A stretch of DNA of 64,000 nucleotides from assembly GCA_007922195.1 (NCBI GenBank), contig ML681971.1:636439-700438 (forward strand). The letters are read 5' to 3'. Below the pieces are notes generated by a model. That model was given only the letters and a program-made list of their open reading frames with translations, searched no databases and had not been told where the DNA came from. The translations under genes and the position numbers were made by a program. The DNA comes from Podocnemis expansa. Lineage: Eukaryota > Chordata > Testudines > Podocnemididae. The first letter of the stretch is position 1, and each line of letters begins with the position of its first letter. Positions 11,609 through 25,700 of the stretch are shown here, one piece after another.

Positions 11609-11875
11609 ATCACAGAAGACTAGGGTTGGGAGGGACTCAGGAGGCCATCTAGTCTGACCCCCAGCTCAAAGCATGGACAACACCAGCTAAATCAGTCCAG
11701 CCCAGGCTTTAAGTCAGGTCTTAAAAACCTAAGGATGTAGATTCCACCATCTCCCTGTGTAACCCATTCCAGTGCTTCATAGAAGCTTACCCAGAGCTCT
11801 CCTTCAGGTAAATGCTCTGTAAGCTCAAAAACTTGTCCCTCTACAGTCCTAGGACCAAACACAGCTACAATCTCA
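11609..11875 (-). mobile_element. CR1 LINE 3' fragment
   Basis: The plus strand begins at GAATCACAGAAGACTAGGG, then GGCCATCTAGTCTGACCCCC, the reverse complement of a CR1 3' end. It continues through the C-terminal ORF region (ATTCCACCATCTCCCTGTGT). It is 5' truncated and mutated. Confidence 0.75.
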
Positions 11876-12197
11876 TCAACTCTACATCCAGCTAATGTAG
11901 CTTATACTGTAATGGGCTGCATTGTAGGCTATGGGGTCAAACCTTGCAGTGACTAGGTACACGTGTACAAAATTTTTAAAAAGAAAAAAGTAGAGGGTAG
12001 AATGAATGGGTAAAAAAATTGGCTGATAAGAGTTCATAACAATGTTCTGTTGATGGATTGCTCTGTCTGTGTGTTTATATGTTCAGTAGAAATACACAAC
12101 TACAGAGATCAGTGGTTCAGCAATGAAACATAGCTCCTCTCACCATACAGTTTTGGAGTAGGTCTGGTTCTGAAATAAAAGTGCACTGAACTTGCTT

Positions 12198-12276
12198 AAA
12201 TTTGTTAGTCTTTAAAAGTGCCACAGGACTCCTTGCTTGTTTTGCTGAATGAGACTAACACAGCTCCCCCTTTGGA
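12198..12276 (-). repeat. tRNA-derived SINE fragment
   Basis: It reads TTTGTTAGTCTTTAAAAGTG, then GCCACAGGACTCCTTGCTTG and GAGACTAACACAGCTCCCCC, the reverse complement of the SINE body and head. The tail is missing. Confidence 0.8.
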
Positions 12277-12537
12277 ACTCTACTTGTCTTGTGAGCAAAG
12301 CCTTTCTAAAAGATTGTCCTTCAATGTAAATATTGAACTGTGTACTTATAACAGGGCAAATTAATTTTCTCCCTGAACCAAGCGGCCTTAGCTGTGTTAC
12401 ACAATCCCACGCCCAACATGTGGTCCCACAGACTGCATTTTCATGCCTTGTGACTGGGACTCCCTGTTTTCAGCACATAGAGGCTTCCTCAGACTGGAGA
12501 TGTCACACACCAAAGCCAGGGGCTCTTTTTAATCACT

Positions 12538-12543
12538 TTTATT
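12538..12543 (-). terminator. Probable PATL2 polyadenylation signal
   Basis: An AATAAA on the minus strand is followed about 20 bases later by a GT-rich TTTGGTGTGTGAC, the usual downstream element. It lies 1.2 kb beyond the PATL2 stop codon, and no other gene lies between. It would give a 3' UTR of about 1.2 kb. Confidence 0.5.
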
Positions 12544-13768
12544 TCAGCAAGTGCTGTACACAAACTTAATCACCCACCCCCAGTGCCTACTGTACAGATG
12601 TGCCCCGCACTTGCTGGGCCCTCATGCTTGCCTCTGCAGGTTGAGGCCCAAATAAGTTACCCCTGTCCCTTGCACTGTGTCCCCAGGCTCTGGCACTGGA
12701 GAGGGCCATCACTCTTGCTCCTCCTGATGCCAGGGCAAAAAAACACAAAGTCCCCTTGTGCCATGGATAAGTGTCCGATTCAGAAACAAAGTTATGCAAC
12801 ACCCCTGCCTCTGTATCTCGGAGCAGATGGGCAGCCCAGCCCATGAGGATGGTTTCATCCACTCTCCTAGAGGTCGGAGATTTCAGCACAGCATGGCAGC
12901 CTCTGAGGGCAGAGGGGAGCACCTGCAAGGCAAGGTCAGTGTGTTAGGGATGGGCTAATGCACCTGCAAGGACACAGCTCCTGCAGGCTCGATTCTCTAA
13001 TGACCAGGCTTCTAGGCTGGCAGTGTTCAGACTCTGCTCTCGCTTCATCTCCGGCTGATGTCACTGCCACAGATAAGCTGCCACCATTTCCTTGCATCCC
13101 TGATCTGGACCAGTTACGGCACAGGATGCAGCCAAGCTGCCATAACAGCATCTTACTTGGTATATGTTATGAGAAGGTGCCTGGCCTCTCCATGTGTCAT
13201 GATGCTCCCTGCAGGCAAGAGTGACATAGTCCAGGCCAAAGGAGGAAAGGGGGCTGTTTGCAGAGACCACAAGAGAACCACTTGAAGCGAACAGATTAAG
13301 CACTCATGTTGGGGTAGGATGAGCCAGTGTGTCCTAGGGTGCACGAAGGGCTGTGCAATGCGGACAGCTCAAACAAGCCACAATCCACTCAAAGGGCCCC
13401 AAAAGTCAGGTGAAGGTCTTCTCCACCCCCCTCATTCCTGCTACCACTGTCCGGTGACACCGGGAGGCTCCTGGGCAGAGCAAACTTGGCCTGAATGGGT
13501 GAAGCTCGGAGAGTCACAGTGCCAGGCACCTCCACCATCCCAACAAACCTGGGGGCCCACCTAGCAACTTCAGCCCTTTCTGACTCTCCTTGGCTGGACT
13601 GATAGCTCTTCCTGCCTCCTCAACAGCATTGCAGAGCAGAAACCAGTGATTGATAACTGTGCCAGGCAGCTCCAGCAGCAGCTGCCATGGGCACCATCAG
13701 CATGAGTCACTACAGCCTTGGCACAGCAATTGCCCCCACCCCCTAAGCATCATCCAGGAGAGAAGCAC

Positions 13769-16700
13769 TCACTCCATCTTGGCCTCCAAGCGGTGGATGG
13801 TCTGCTTGTCCAGGTAGCGGCAGAAAAGAGAGAGAAGGTTGCTGGGTAGAAAGAGAGGTTCCACCAGGGCCGTCTTGGGCACTTGGGACAGCTCCTTGGC
13901 AACCAGGAACACTGTATCGGTCCTGGGGAGGCAAACCCACCACTGAGCACCTGACTGCCCCTCCATCCCAGCTGATGTGGCATGCTGTGTGCTACACAGC
14001 CACCAACTCCAGCCTGGCACCACCTGGGCCCAACCTCTCCCTGCGGTGCCTCACCACTTCTCAAAGTCTCCACTGTGTGGCTCCAGCGGCATGTCAGAGG
14101 AGAGCAGCCGCTCACCGTGACTCAGCAGGGCATACAGGAGCGAGATCCCGAACTACAAGGAAACAGAGCAGTGGCCATGGGTCAGAAGTACCAGCAGCCC
14201 AGGAAGGCCCAGCCTTGGAGAACATGTGCACCCCAGAGGGCCTGGCACCCACCCCCAGAGGTGGGACAGAGCCACAGCAGAACGTCATCAGACAGGGCCT
14301 AGCTGAGCTCACTTCCTTTGCCTTCTGTGAGCCCTTCTAGCCCCCAGGTCCCATGAAGCCACCCAGGCAGTCGCACCTGGTTCTTAAAGGTCATGGTGAG
14401 TGGCAGCTCAGTGGAGCCAGCCACTGGGCTGGTCAGCTCTTGCAGCACCTCGATGAGCTCACTGAAGGTCATCCGGCCCACCATCTGGCTGAGGGGGCCA
14501 TACAGGACTGGAAGAGACTAACCACAGCACAGGGAGACAGTAGAGTTAGAGCCAAATTGCAGCCTGATGCTAGGCTCCCTCCCCCGCAGCACATATTGCA
14601 ACAGCATCTGCCAACAGCAGTGGGATGGGGGGAACAAACCCAACCTGCAGGGATGCTGGGGAGCTCTAGTGAGCAACACAGAAGCCAGGCAAGCTGTTAA
14701 CCCTCACTGACATGACGAGTACACTGAAGCACTGTAGGTGTAAAACTCCAGCCCAGGAGACACAGGGCCAAGAGACCAGACCCTCCAAGCCCATTGATCC
14801 ATAGCAGGATTACACCTTACAGCAGCTGATCCCAAACTTTGGTCTGGAGGTGGAGGGGGAGCCCAAAACTGGCCCACTGGGCCTTTCAAAGCAGCCCACC
14901 ATTCCCCTTCCTGCTGGCAGAGCATATTTCTACAGGGCCAAGACAGGTGCAGGCTTTTTGCTCCAACCAAGGGAATACAAGATCAGCACTCCCCCCCCCC
15001 GCCACCCCCATTAACCAGGAGCAAGGCAAAGCACTCCACCTAGGTCCCTAGACACTGGTGTCCCTGCTGGAGCCAGAGGGAAGTAAACACTGATCTATCC
15101 TCCTGGCTGCAGAAGAAAAACTACTGCCTAGGGACCCAGGTGGAGCACACAGGGTGAAAAGATGCATGTGGTTTCCCTGCTAGAGCCAGGACAGGAGATC
15201 AGTGAGGAGAGAAGCAGACTCCACATTGAGCTATTTCCACCTGGCTGCAGTGGGTGAGGGCCTGCTGGTGGAGACTGGTGGCCCTTCAGGACTGTAAAAA
15301 CTACATCTGTGGCCCATGAGCCAGTGGTTAGGAACCACTGCCCTACAGCCTATCCCCAGGACATCAGCAACCACCCCAGCTGCGCAAGGGATCCTCTAGC
15401 ACCACACTGCAGCCTGGCAGCTTCCAGCCAGGATCATCCCCTGCAGCACTGGCTACAGTCCTACTTGCTGAGTGTCACCCCATTAGGGCCGTAACTAGGT
15501 CTTCAGCACCCGGGACAAGCAGCCTTATGGGTGCCTCCCCACGACCTGGGCTCCAATCCATTCCGGAGGAGGGGGGCCAGATCCCACCCTGCCACTGGAC
15601 AAGCATACCTAAAGGCCCAGAAGGGGGTGCCTCTCCCTGCCACCAGGAGAGAGTGGCTGGCACGTTTAGGAGCAGGGCAGGAGAAACTCCCTCAGCCTCT
15701 GCCTGGCTCCCAGAGGAACATGCCTTTGGCAAAGGCACATTGCTCTTTGGGGCCACATAAGGTCTGGCGGTGCCCTCTAAAATCTGGCACCCTGGGTTTT
15801 GCCTCCTTCGCCCTGCCCTAGGTACGGCCCTGCACCTCACGTGTCCCCCCTCATCATCCCCAGACACTGGGATCCCAGGCCTAAACAGACTACCCAGGCA
15901 GAGTTTCTTGCTAGCCCCTTCATGCAACCCCCCCACCCCAGCTCTTCCATTCAACAGCAGGGGCCTTCACCTGAACGTCCTTCAGTTTTTCAGTATCCTG
16001 TGCCTGAAGAACAGCCCCTCTGAAATCTAGGGCTCACTGAGTTTAACACTGAGGACAAACTCCCTGCTTGCCCCAGGGGAGTGGTGTGAAGAGGGGGAAG
16101 CAGTTTTCTGCCCCAAGACCAGCCTCTCCCTGCCCCCCAGAAGGCCATTACCTCATCCAACACATCTTTCCTCATGAGAAAAGGCAGGTGGCGGGTGATG
16201 GTGACCAGAATCTCCTCTGCCTGCTCCCAAGCCAGGTGTGGCAGCAGCCGCGCCATCAGTTTCTTTCCTTTCCGTACACACAAGACCTGCAGGAACTCAT
16301 CTTCTGCTTCCCTGTGGAACAGCCCTGAGCTGCAGGACCCACCACCCAGCCAGCCTTGCTCCTCTGGCAGTGGGAAGTGCCAGCAGGGAAGTGGGAAATG
16401 GGAGCCAGGCAGGACCAAGCTCATCCAAGGCAACATTGCGCCAATAGGTGGGGGCCAAGGGAGTCTGGAAAAGGATCCAACCTGGCTTGGATGTGGGGAG
16501 GAGGGAAGAAACAGGAGAGGGCAGGGTGGGGTCCCAGCATCTGGCAGAGGAGCCAGCTTCTATCTAGTAGGGAGCTGCCTTCACCCCAGAGCATTTGCTG
16601 TGCAGCATCCTGGTGAAGAGGGCTGAGTTGGCAGACAAATGTTTCTGATCCCAACCCCTCTAGTGCCAGACCACAGGGAGCAGGGCATTCCTACCTCGCT

Positions 16701-19700
16701 CAGAGATCCACTATTCTAGCTGCATCTCCATGGGGGGGCTTTGCCATGGGGCTGGTTACTTGGCTCTTCCTCAGACTGTCCTCAGTCCCTCCCCCCTTCC
16801 CCAAAGGCCAGCAGTATATGGGGACAGCGCATCAATGCACACCAGCAAACTCACTCCTCACTGTCGCACACCCTGATCTTCAGGGCCTGGTAGATGCGTC
16901 CCACTTCATGGCTCTTCTTCTCCCGGAAGCGAGGGTGCTGCTCCTCTGGCAACAAGCTCATCTTCCGCTGTGTCTCCTCCACTTCCAGCAGCTGCAGAAA
17001 CATCTGGGGAAGTGGAACAAGTAGCAGATGGGTGGAGGAATAATGGGGTCCTGTGTGAGCCCAACCCTCCTCTTTCTCTGGATAGACAGCAGCCCTATGT
17101 GCTACAGTCCTTCCCCAGCATCCAGCCTATGACAAGGAGCAAGTCTTTTCAAGCCATCCCGAGATCCCAGCCACGGCTCCTAGCAGCACAAGGACTGCCC
17201 ATCAGGGCTGGGGAGGGACTCTCAGAGTCTCACCTCACCTTCAGTGCAGGGATCCAGCAGCCAGGCTGCTCACTTGGCCTCTCGGGCCTCCCAGACAGCT
17301 TCCAATATGCTTCATAAGCGCAACCACTGAACTCAGCAGAGGACTTGGAGAGGCCAGAGATGCACAGCATCTAATGCATTAGATACCTTGCCTTCTTAAA
17401 AGTAGCCCCACACCCTAGGCTCCTGGAGACAGATGGTTGCGGCAAGGCACAAGTCTCCGCACCAAAGCCAGGGCGAGCTGAGATCCCCCAAAGAATCACC
17501 CCAGACTCTGCACTGGGCAGCTGCTGGCTTTGCTTCTCAATCCTGCCCCATCCCACTGCACGCTAATCTTCCATCCAAACATCCCTGTGTGCAGGATCCT
17601 AGTCGTGCAGGGTTTGGAGACATCGAAGGGAGCCAAGATCCAGCTTATAGCCCTGCCTCCACCACTGCTGTCCCCTGTTATTGTTCCCCCAGGACATTAG
17701 TGGGAGGAGATTGCATCTTGCTACAAAGCCATAGCAGTGCGGAGAGGCCTCTCACCTTCTCGATCCTGTGTAGTGCCCGAAGTCGCTGGTTCCCTGCAGC
17801 CTTCAGACCCAGAGAGAAAAGTAAAGACAACCTATTACAGTCAGTGCTGAACACGGCTTCTCTGGCCCCAGTGTTGTGCTCGACCCACTTTCAGGCTCCA
17901 TCAGATAAGATCGCAGCAGGACACAGCCACTCATGTGGGAAGCACTTCAAAGGGCCTCTACTGAGCTGCATGGAGCCCAGAATCTAACCCCCAACACTCT
18001 GGGGTAATGCTGGGGGCACTGGCCTCCACCTGACCCAGCTACTCACCCTGCCCCCAGCGACAGAACTACAGAGACAGCGCTTGAGCCTTGCTAGCCAGAG
18101 CAGCTATAGAAGGCGATTGGGGGTTCCTAGTTCCCTCCTTGAAGCTTTAAGGCAGGCAACAAAGCAGATGAGCCAGGATAGGCTCAGGGGAATGCAGCCA
18201 CCACAGACATACCTGCTCCAGCAGGGCATGATGCACAGCGTCGATGGCCCTACGGGGGCTGTAACATGTGGAGACTGCAACCTGGCCCAGCGAGCCTGCA
18301 ATCCGCACCACTGGAAAAGAGGCAGACGTGCTGAGATCTCACAGCAGACCCCCTCCCCACCCATCACAAGCGGTGCCCCTCCCCTCACCCTTACCAGAGT
18401 TGTAGCTCTCCACCTTCTGGATGTAAGGTGTGACCAGCTTTGGGGGTTCCTGTTTGTTGCGTCCCCCAAGCAGCTCCTCCTCTGCCTGTTTCCGCTCCAG
18501 CCTTTGGTAATAGGCCTGTGAAAGACAGGATGGCAAACCAGCTGAGAGGAGGCAGCAGGCCAGGCACAGGCCTGCTATGGGGTTGAGTGTTAAAATAACC
18601 CTGATCCACTGGCACCAGAACCCTGCTTTACAATAAAAGAAATAAGTGTAGAATTCCAGTCCCCTGAAGATTAATAGATTCTGCTGGGGGAGGCACTGAA
18701 ATGACAAGGAGTTGTGTGGCACTTTAAGACTAACAGATTTATTTTTTGCATGAGCTTTCATGGGAGAAAATCCCACTTCGTCAGATGCTTTGAAGATGGG
18801 TGAACTTACAGAAATTAAACCTTTCACCCACCAGGGGCTGCTGTGGCATCAGAAGAGAGGGCAGCTAGCTCACTGCTGGAGCAGCCAGTCATGCAGAGGG
18901 AGGGGGCACTCTGTTCTTGGCCCTCCACTTTTACATTTTTGGCACCCTCACCATGGCCCCAGGTTTGCAGCTGCAAATGGGTTTGGGGAGAGCCCTCCTC
19001 ACCTCTCCAATAAGGTGGGGCTGGGTGGAGCCTTCCCATCAACCCCAGGGCTTCAGTGCAATTGGTCCATCTGCCCCAAGCAGGTTTCAGAGTTGTACCA
19101 AGGCAGATTTGCACCTCAAGGGACTGGTCTGGCCATTCTAATCCTCTAGCTCATGCCTAGCTCTAAGTCTTGGGCTCCTTGCTGCCCCTCTGCATCCTCC
19201 TCAGCTGGCTCCACACTTTGGGACAGCCTCCATTGGGATGTGGCACAAATCCCCTCCATTCCAACAACTGAGGCAACGCTGTGGAGAAATGGATCTTGCA
19301 GGGCAGAATGAACTGAGCCGGATATGGCAGAAGGTTATTCAGCAAAGGCTGTGTGATGAAAGCTCAATATCACCACACCAGGAAGGATTCACCACTAGGG
19401 AAAGGGAATGCAGTGTCCCCTCTAAGCTGTGTGACCGGGCAGCCGTGCAGCCCCGGGGGCTGCCTGGTGCAGAGAAGCCTGCCGGCTGCACACGGCTGGC
19501 AGCTGCAGTCCCTGCAGGGAGACAGACTCTGAGCTGGGAGTTTTTAAAACTCCCGCTCAGAGTCAGCTCTCACTGAGCCTGCGCAGACTCTGGTGCTGCT
19601 CCAGTGGCCAGGGAAGGGGGCCCTAACTGCCCCCCTCCAACTTCCAGGGAGGGGTGGTAATGGGGGCCAGAGGCTACTCCACCCAACTGCCTGCCCAGCC

Positions 19701-22700
19701 AAACAGCAGCAGGGTGGAGCAGCCAGCCCAGCCTACACCCAGCCGGCAGTGCCTCCCCGGGGACGGAGGGGGACGGTGCTGAGCTCCAGCGTGTGGGGTC
19801 GTGGCCCTGGAGTGGCCCGCCCTGCTCCTGAAGAGTTTCTGCCGCTTCATCCCTGCACCCTCCCCAGCCTGAATGGGCCTGCTCCATGGCCTTGGGGGGA
19901 GCCAGGAGCAAAGCGGCCAAAACTCTTTGGGACCGGCCACTCCAGGGCCCTGACTCCGCATGCCAGAGCTCTGCGCTGGCCCCCTCTGCCCCCCTGGGGA
20001 GGCGCAACCAGCTGGTGGTAGGCTGAGCTGATTGCTCAGCCCCACTGCAGTGAGACCAGGTGGGTAGAGGAACTTGAGCGGGGAGGTAGGATCGGGCCTG
20101 TGCAGGGGAGCAGGATTGGGCTCACGCGAGCGGGGGCCATGCAGCAAGCGACACCTGTTGCTCAGCTGTGTTGGCCCCTTAGAGGGAACATTGAGGAGTG
20201 TCATGTGGTCCCTTGTCCCCCCCACTCACCTGGTAATAATAGTCATCTAGGTGAGGATTCTCACTCTGCAACTGCATCATCTGCACCTTGATCACCCAGT
20301 CCTTCTCCTTGCGTGTCATAAGCCCAGCATAGGGATCTGCCTTTGGGGACCACGGCTTCTGGAGGGAGATGCTATAGGGAAGAGCCATCCCGCAGTGTTA
20401 TTCCCTGGGAACAGACTAGGACAGCATCCGCAGCCACCAGCAACTCCCACTGAACCAACTCCAGCCCACCATCAATTGGCTCCCACCAGGCTTCTACTTT
20501 GAGATGTGGGTGGTGGCACCCTAAGGAAAGCCCAGTCTGAGAGGAACATGTGGGGAGTACAAGGGCATCAGGGGCAGGAGGGCTAGGGTGCAGAGAAGGG
20601 CAACAAGCACAAGGAGGTGAAATGAAAGGCCCTCTGGTTTGGCTGTTTCCCCTTCAGCCCCTGAACCATGCATCTGGCACAAGCCAGTCCCCTCCCCATC
20701 TCACCTTGGAGCTGAGCTGGTGACCACGGCAGTGGGTGGGGTAGAGTCATGAGTGGAGCCCCCTCCCCAGGCTGCTTTGCCCCAAAAGTCCCCAGGTAGT
20801 CCCCGTCTGGTCTGCCTGGCCCTCAGCCCAGCTCCTCCAGGCTGGTGAAGGGCAGGCCAGACACCCCCTACAGAAGCATTTCCAACCACTGATGTGGTGC
20901 GTAGAGCAGGGCTAAGGCAAATGCTTCAGAGAGTGAGAGCTACCCTGAGGGGCTGTGGCAGCACAGTGAATATCCTGATAGCAGGGGGTCCACAGCAGGC
21001 AGTGTCAGGACAAAGGGCAACTCTTGACTACCACAAGGTCCAGCCCCACAACTGGCGAGTGCTGCGAGGATCCCCCTTTACAGAACCTGGACAGAGACCA
21101 TGGATCATGATGAGGCAGCCTAGGGTGCAGTACCTGCACGCATGCACAGAACGAGATGTTATCTTGATCTTCTTTGCACTAGGCACAGCTCTCACACCCT
21201 ACTGCCATCTCCTAGGGACTCAGCTACCCCAATGCCCCTAGCTCAGAGAAACTCCAGTACAGAAAGCAGGGAAGGCTGGAGCAAAATATCTGAATCCCAC
21301 ATTGCTAAGATGCACCTGCACAGCTAGGGCACTGAGGGCCAAAACTGCAGGCTGTGCCCTCTCCCCCACACTTTACAGGTGGTCCCAGCCTCTACTCCCC
21401 AGCCCTACCAGCTCACCTCTGCACCTGCCCTCGCTGCTGCCGCTGGTTCAGGATTCGCTGATGTTGAGGGTGCAGCTGGGTCATGTGGCTGGGCATGCTG
21501 CAACGAAATGTCAGGGCAGGGGGTGAGACTAGCAGTGGTGGGGTATGGTGGGGGGACAACACTTTTGACACCAGGCCAGACTCAGGGCTGGCCAGTGCCT
21601 TCCAGAGCAGGGGACTGTGGCAATGGACCCTCCAAGGCCTGGGTCCAGCTAGCCCTGTGCCTTAGCCCTGTGCCTATAGAATCGTGCTGTGCCTGGAACC
21701 CCCCTCTCCTCCCCCTGGGAGTGATCTGGATCCAAATCCCCGAGGATCTAGGCCCAGGATGTTGGGATCCCAGGGAATATCCCAGCCACACCAGCTCTGG
21801 CCGATTAGGGAGCAGCACCCCTACATCTAGTTCCCCCCCACACACACACACAGACACCAACCCTTAAGCCAAAAGGCAGGTGGCAGGGAGAGGTGGCATC
21901 ATGGAGTCTCAAACATCTCTTTGTGGTTCATAGGTCAACACATACCTAGTCCAGTTCCATCAGGAGCCCCAAGGCCAGCTCCCAGTTTGGTGCACACCCT
22001 AACAGACAGAGGCCCAAGCCTGGTTTGGGGGGCTGGCCAGAAAAGCAGTCTCCCTTGTCCAAAGGTAAGTGGGGAGATGGGACATGCTGGTGCTCTGGAT
22101 GCTGGGTCACAGGAATCCTGCCCTCTTCCACAGTACCTGAACTTCAGCTGGCAGCCGGCTGATGGACTGAAGAAAAGAGGGGGCTCCAGGGAGGGAGACA
22201 TGGGGCCGAAGTGCATGCCCAGGGGCTGTGTGGAAGCATTGATGTTGCGTGACACAGGCCTAAATGGGGTAGGAGACACATAGCCCGAGCTCTGAAAGAG
22301 GAGAGAAAGGTTAGGGTTCTCGAGCCAAGCTTCCCTCTCCCTGACCAAGAGATCCAGGAGCCCCTGAAGGGCCAGGATGGATCTGGGGGCTCTTCTGTTC
22401 ATCTGTCTGGCACTAGGGTGGAGGAGGAGGAGGATGCCGTGAGGCCAGAGGGGACTGCCTCTCTCTGCCGTCTGGCACCTTGCCCCCACCACCCATCCTC
22501 TCAGACCAGGAAGTGCCCAGGAGTGTCTAGGACTGCATGGGATAAAGGACAGCCTGTGAATAGTATAGCAGCCCCTACTGACTGCCCTACTTGCTGATGG
22601 GGTCTGAGAATTCCTGCTCCCAGACCCACCAGCTGTCTCTTGAGGCTCAGGTGGGTTCTGTCAGCAGCCTTACTTCACAGACCCCAGCAGGGTCCAGCAC

Positions 22701-25700
22701 CATGCTGCCAACCCAACAGGGCTGGTTTCTGCTGGCCCAGTGCCCATGAGAGGAGTCAGATGACCTCGTGGGTTCTCAGGATTGGTCCGGTCACCTTCCA
22801 CCCCTACTCAACAGATAACTGTGCCCACCACCGGGCCCATCTCCAGGCCCTGATCGGCTCCCATAGACCCTCTTTCCTGCCCCATGTCCTGCTAAGGGTT
22901 CAGCCTGTCCTGTCTAGTCCTGTCCAGTCTGTTCTCCACCCTCCCTGCCTACATCTGCAGGTCCTATCACCTCTCCAGGCTGAACATACCGAGGCGAGTT
23001 GCTTCTCAAGCCTGTGTGCAGCCCTGCTCTCAGCTATCCAGCCTTACCCCAGTTTCCAAAGTAGATGTCTGGAAACATAGGGTGGGCCCCAGCTGAGGCC
23101 TATCTCCATGTGAGAAATGCTATGCTGCATTCTAGCTCCTCATCCTATTTACAATGCCTGGTTCTGCCACCTCAGCCAAAGGGGCCACAAGGGAGAGTGA
23201 GGCACAGGAGAGGGGCCTCTACAGTAACAACTTCAAAAGCAATAATGTGATGGGAGTGAGGGCTGGATCCCAAAGGCAGAGATATCAAGAGGATGGCGCA
23301 GTCTTTTTGGGTAGAAGAGAAGTCATCTGTAAGGTAACAGCTATGCATGGGGCTCTATTTTCTTTCCCCATGGGATAACAGAAAAGGGCACTGGGGATTA
23401 AAAGGCAGTGCATTTGAAATTGATGAAGGCAATGATTCGTTATGCAACCACCTGTGGAACTCCATACTGTAGGAAACCATGTTTTTTCTTAAACAGCAGC
23501 ATACACAGTGATGCTGACAAGGATGAAGTTGCAAGGGTTGGTCCTTCCATTTTGGGGCAGAAAGATTTCCAGGGCACAGGCTTGCACAGAAGAAACTCTC
23601 TTCTCTCCACCATGCCACCCTTTTCCAGCTAGCAGCCAGACCTTACCTTTCTCAAACTCTCTAGCACTGCTACAGTGAGAGATGGGTTAATTATCTCCAA
23701 CAGCTCCCATGCTGTGTACACGGATGCAGCCAGGAACCCTCAGCCTCTCCAGAGAGGCTGGGAGGGAAGGGAAGCAGCTTGGGGTATTACCTGATTAGGA
23801 GTGAAGAGAGGTGAAGCTCTGCGGGGCGGTGTGAATGGCCGAGGGGAGCCCACGGAGCGGGGCACCACAGGAGACTGCTGCAAGGCAAGAGATGGGAACA
23901 TTACTGGGAGCAGAGCTGCTGCTTGTCCTGTTGTATGCATTGCATCACTGATGGGTGTAAATAGCACTCATTGGACAGACACTGTCAGAGCAGCACTGCT
24001 GCCAGGGAAGCCCAGAATACAGGGCAGAGGGGACAGCTGGAAGACCAGCAGGGACACAGGAATTGGGGCAGGGAGAGAGGGCAGGTGTCTAAAGGACCGA
24101 GGGCAGGAAGTCACTTTACCTGCCGCATAAAGCGCTGAGAGAAGGATTTTGGGGACATCATTCTGAAGTCTAGGCGCTTGAGTCCAGGGGTGCCTAGGTA
24201 GCCCCTCTGTACTGGGGAGATAAGGAAGTCCAGGTTCATATGCGACGTGGGGGAGCCCCTGTCCAATACCCGGAGAATGGCTTTGTCCTACAGGGGAGAG
24301 AGAGAGAGCCATTCTGCTGTACCCAGGGTTCACTGGTCCACTGCTGGAGGGAGTGGCTCTGACAAGCCTGGTAGCCACAGGGCTGGTTTCAGCCAGCACT
24401 GCCTGTGCCCTAAAGAGCTCTGATGAAGGGGATCAGCAATGAGATAGTGCTGACACTCCCAGGGTCACCCTGAGCTAGGACCACAGAAGCCTGGGCTGGG
24501 CAGGTAGTGCTGGACAATCTCTGATTTGGAAAGCCACTGCGAGTATCTGCTTGGGTGTCACAAAATGAGGGGCCCTGGAGTTTGAAGGGAGGATGATGAA
24601 GGGCTGGGAGAGAGCTCTGCACATCTGTATGGCCCTGCAAATATTACATGGGCTGCAGCTGTGTGCTGATAGGCTGTTGCCTGTGGGCTGCTGGCAACCT
24701 AAAGAAGCACTATGCTAGAGGGACACTGGAGCCAACATGCTGCCCAGAGCATAGCCAGGGCTGGGCTTTTTTGAGAGCATGAGGAGCGCATGTCCATCCC
24801 ACAGAGTTCCTGGATTCCACCCACCCACATGACAGGGCACCTCTCACCTACACAGCCTGATGGCTCCAGGGCATAGGATGGTTCCAGGCCTGGTGTGCCA
24901 GTGATGCCCTCTTCTGGGTACAAGGGAGAAGGCAATGGGTGGTGCTCACCTCCAGCATGCGGCGTGACAGAATGCTTCCTGGAGATGTGGTCCATGCACC
25001 TGAATCAGCAGCCATCTGAAAGAGACAGGGAGTTAGGCTCAAGGGAGATACTCACCTAGTGAAGGAGAGTGTGAGAACAGCAGCTCTAATCTCAGCACCT
25101 GCCAGCAGGAGGCACCATGGAGAACAGCTTAGAAGCACTAGGGCAGGGTTCAGCAACCCAAAAGAGCAGAAGAGCCATTTCCCCCCACCCTCCTGCCACA
25201 ACTGCATGAGCCTGAGCCAGCCCAGCAGCTGTGCTGCAGCCCCTAGCATTGGCAGGGGATGTACAGGCAGCGCACACTCCCTCCATCCCTCCCTCCACTG
25301 GGGGTGGAGCAGCACTGCCCCACCTACCCCTAGCTGGCCACGCCTGCCAAGAGCAGCCATCGGAGAGCTGCAGCTTATGGAGGCAGGCCCTGGAATGGCC
25401 TGCTCCATGGAGTTCAGGCCACTTTGACGTAGCCACCCCGGGGCTGAACGAGCCCTATCCAGGGCCTGTGGCTGAGGTGGCCTCTCTTCAGGCCTGGCGT
25501 GGCTGGGTTGAAATGGCCTGAACTCCATGGAGGGGCCATTCCAGGGCACTGCCTCCCCAGGATGCAGCTCACCACAGCTGCTCTTGGGAGGGCAGCAGTG
25601 CTGCCCTGCCCCACCAGCGGAGCGAGGGATGCAGGGGGTGCGCACTGGCCGCACACCCCCCGCCAGCACTAGGGGCTGTGGTGGGGGCTGCTGGGTTGCT

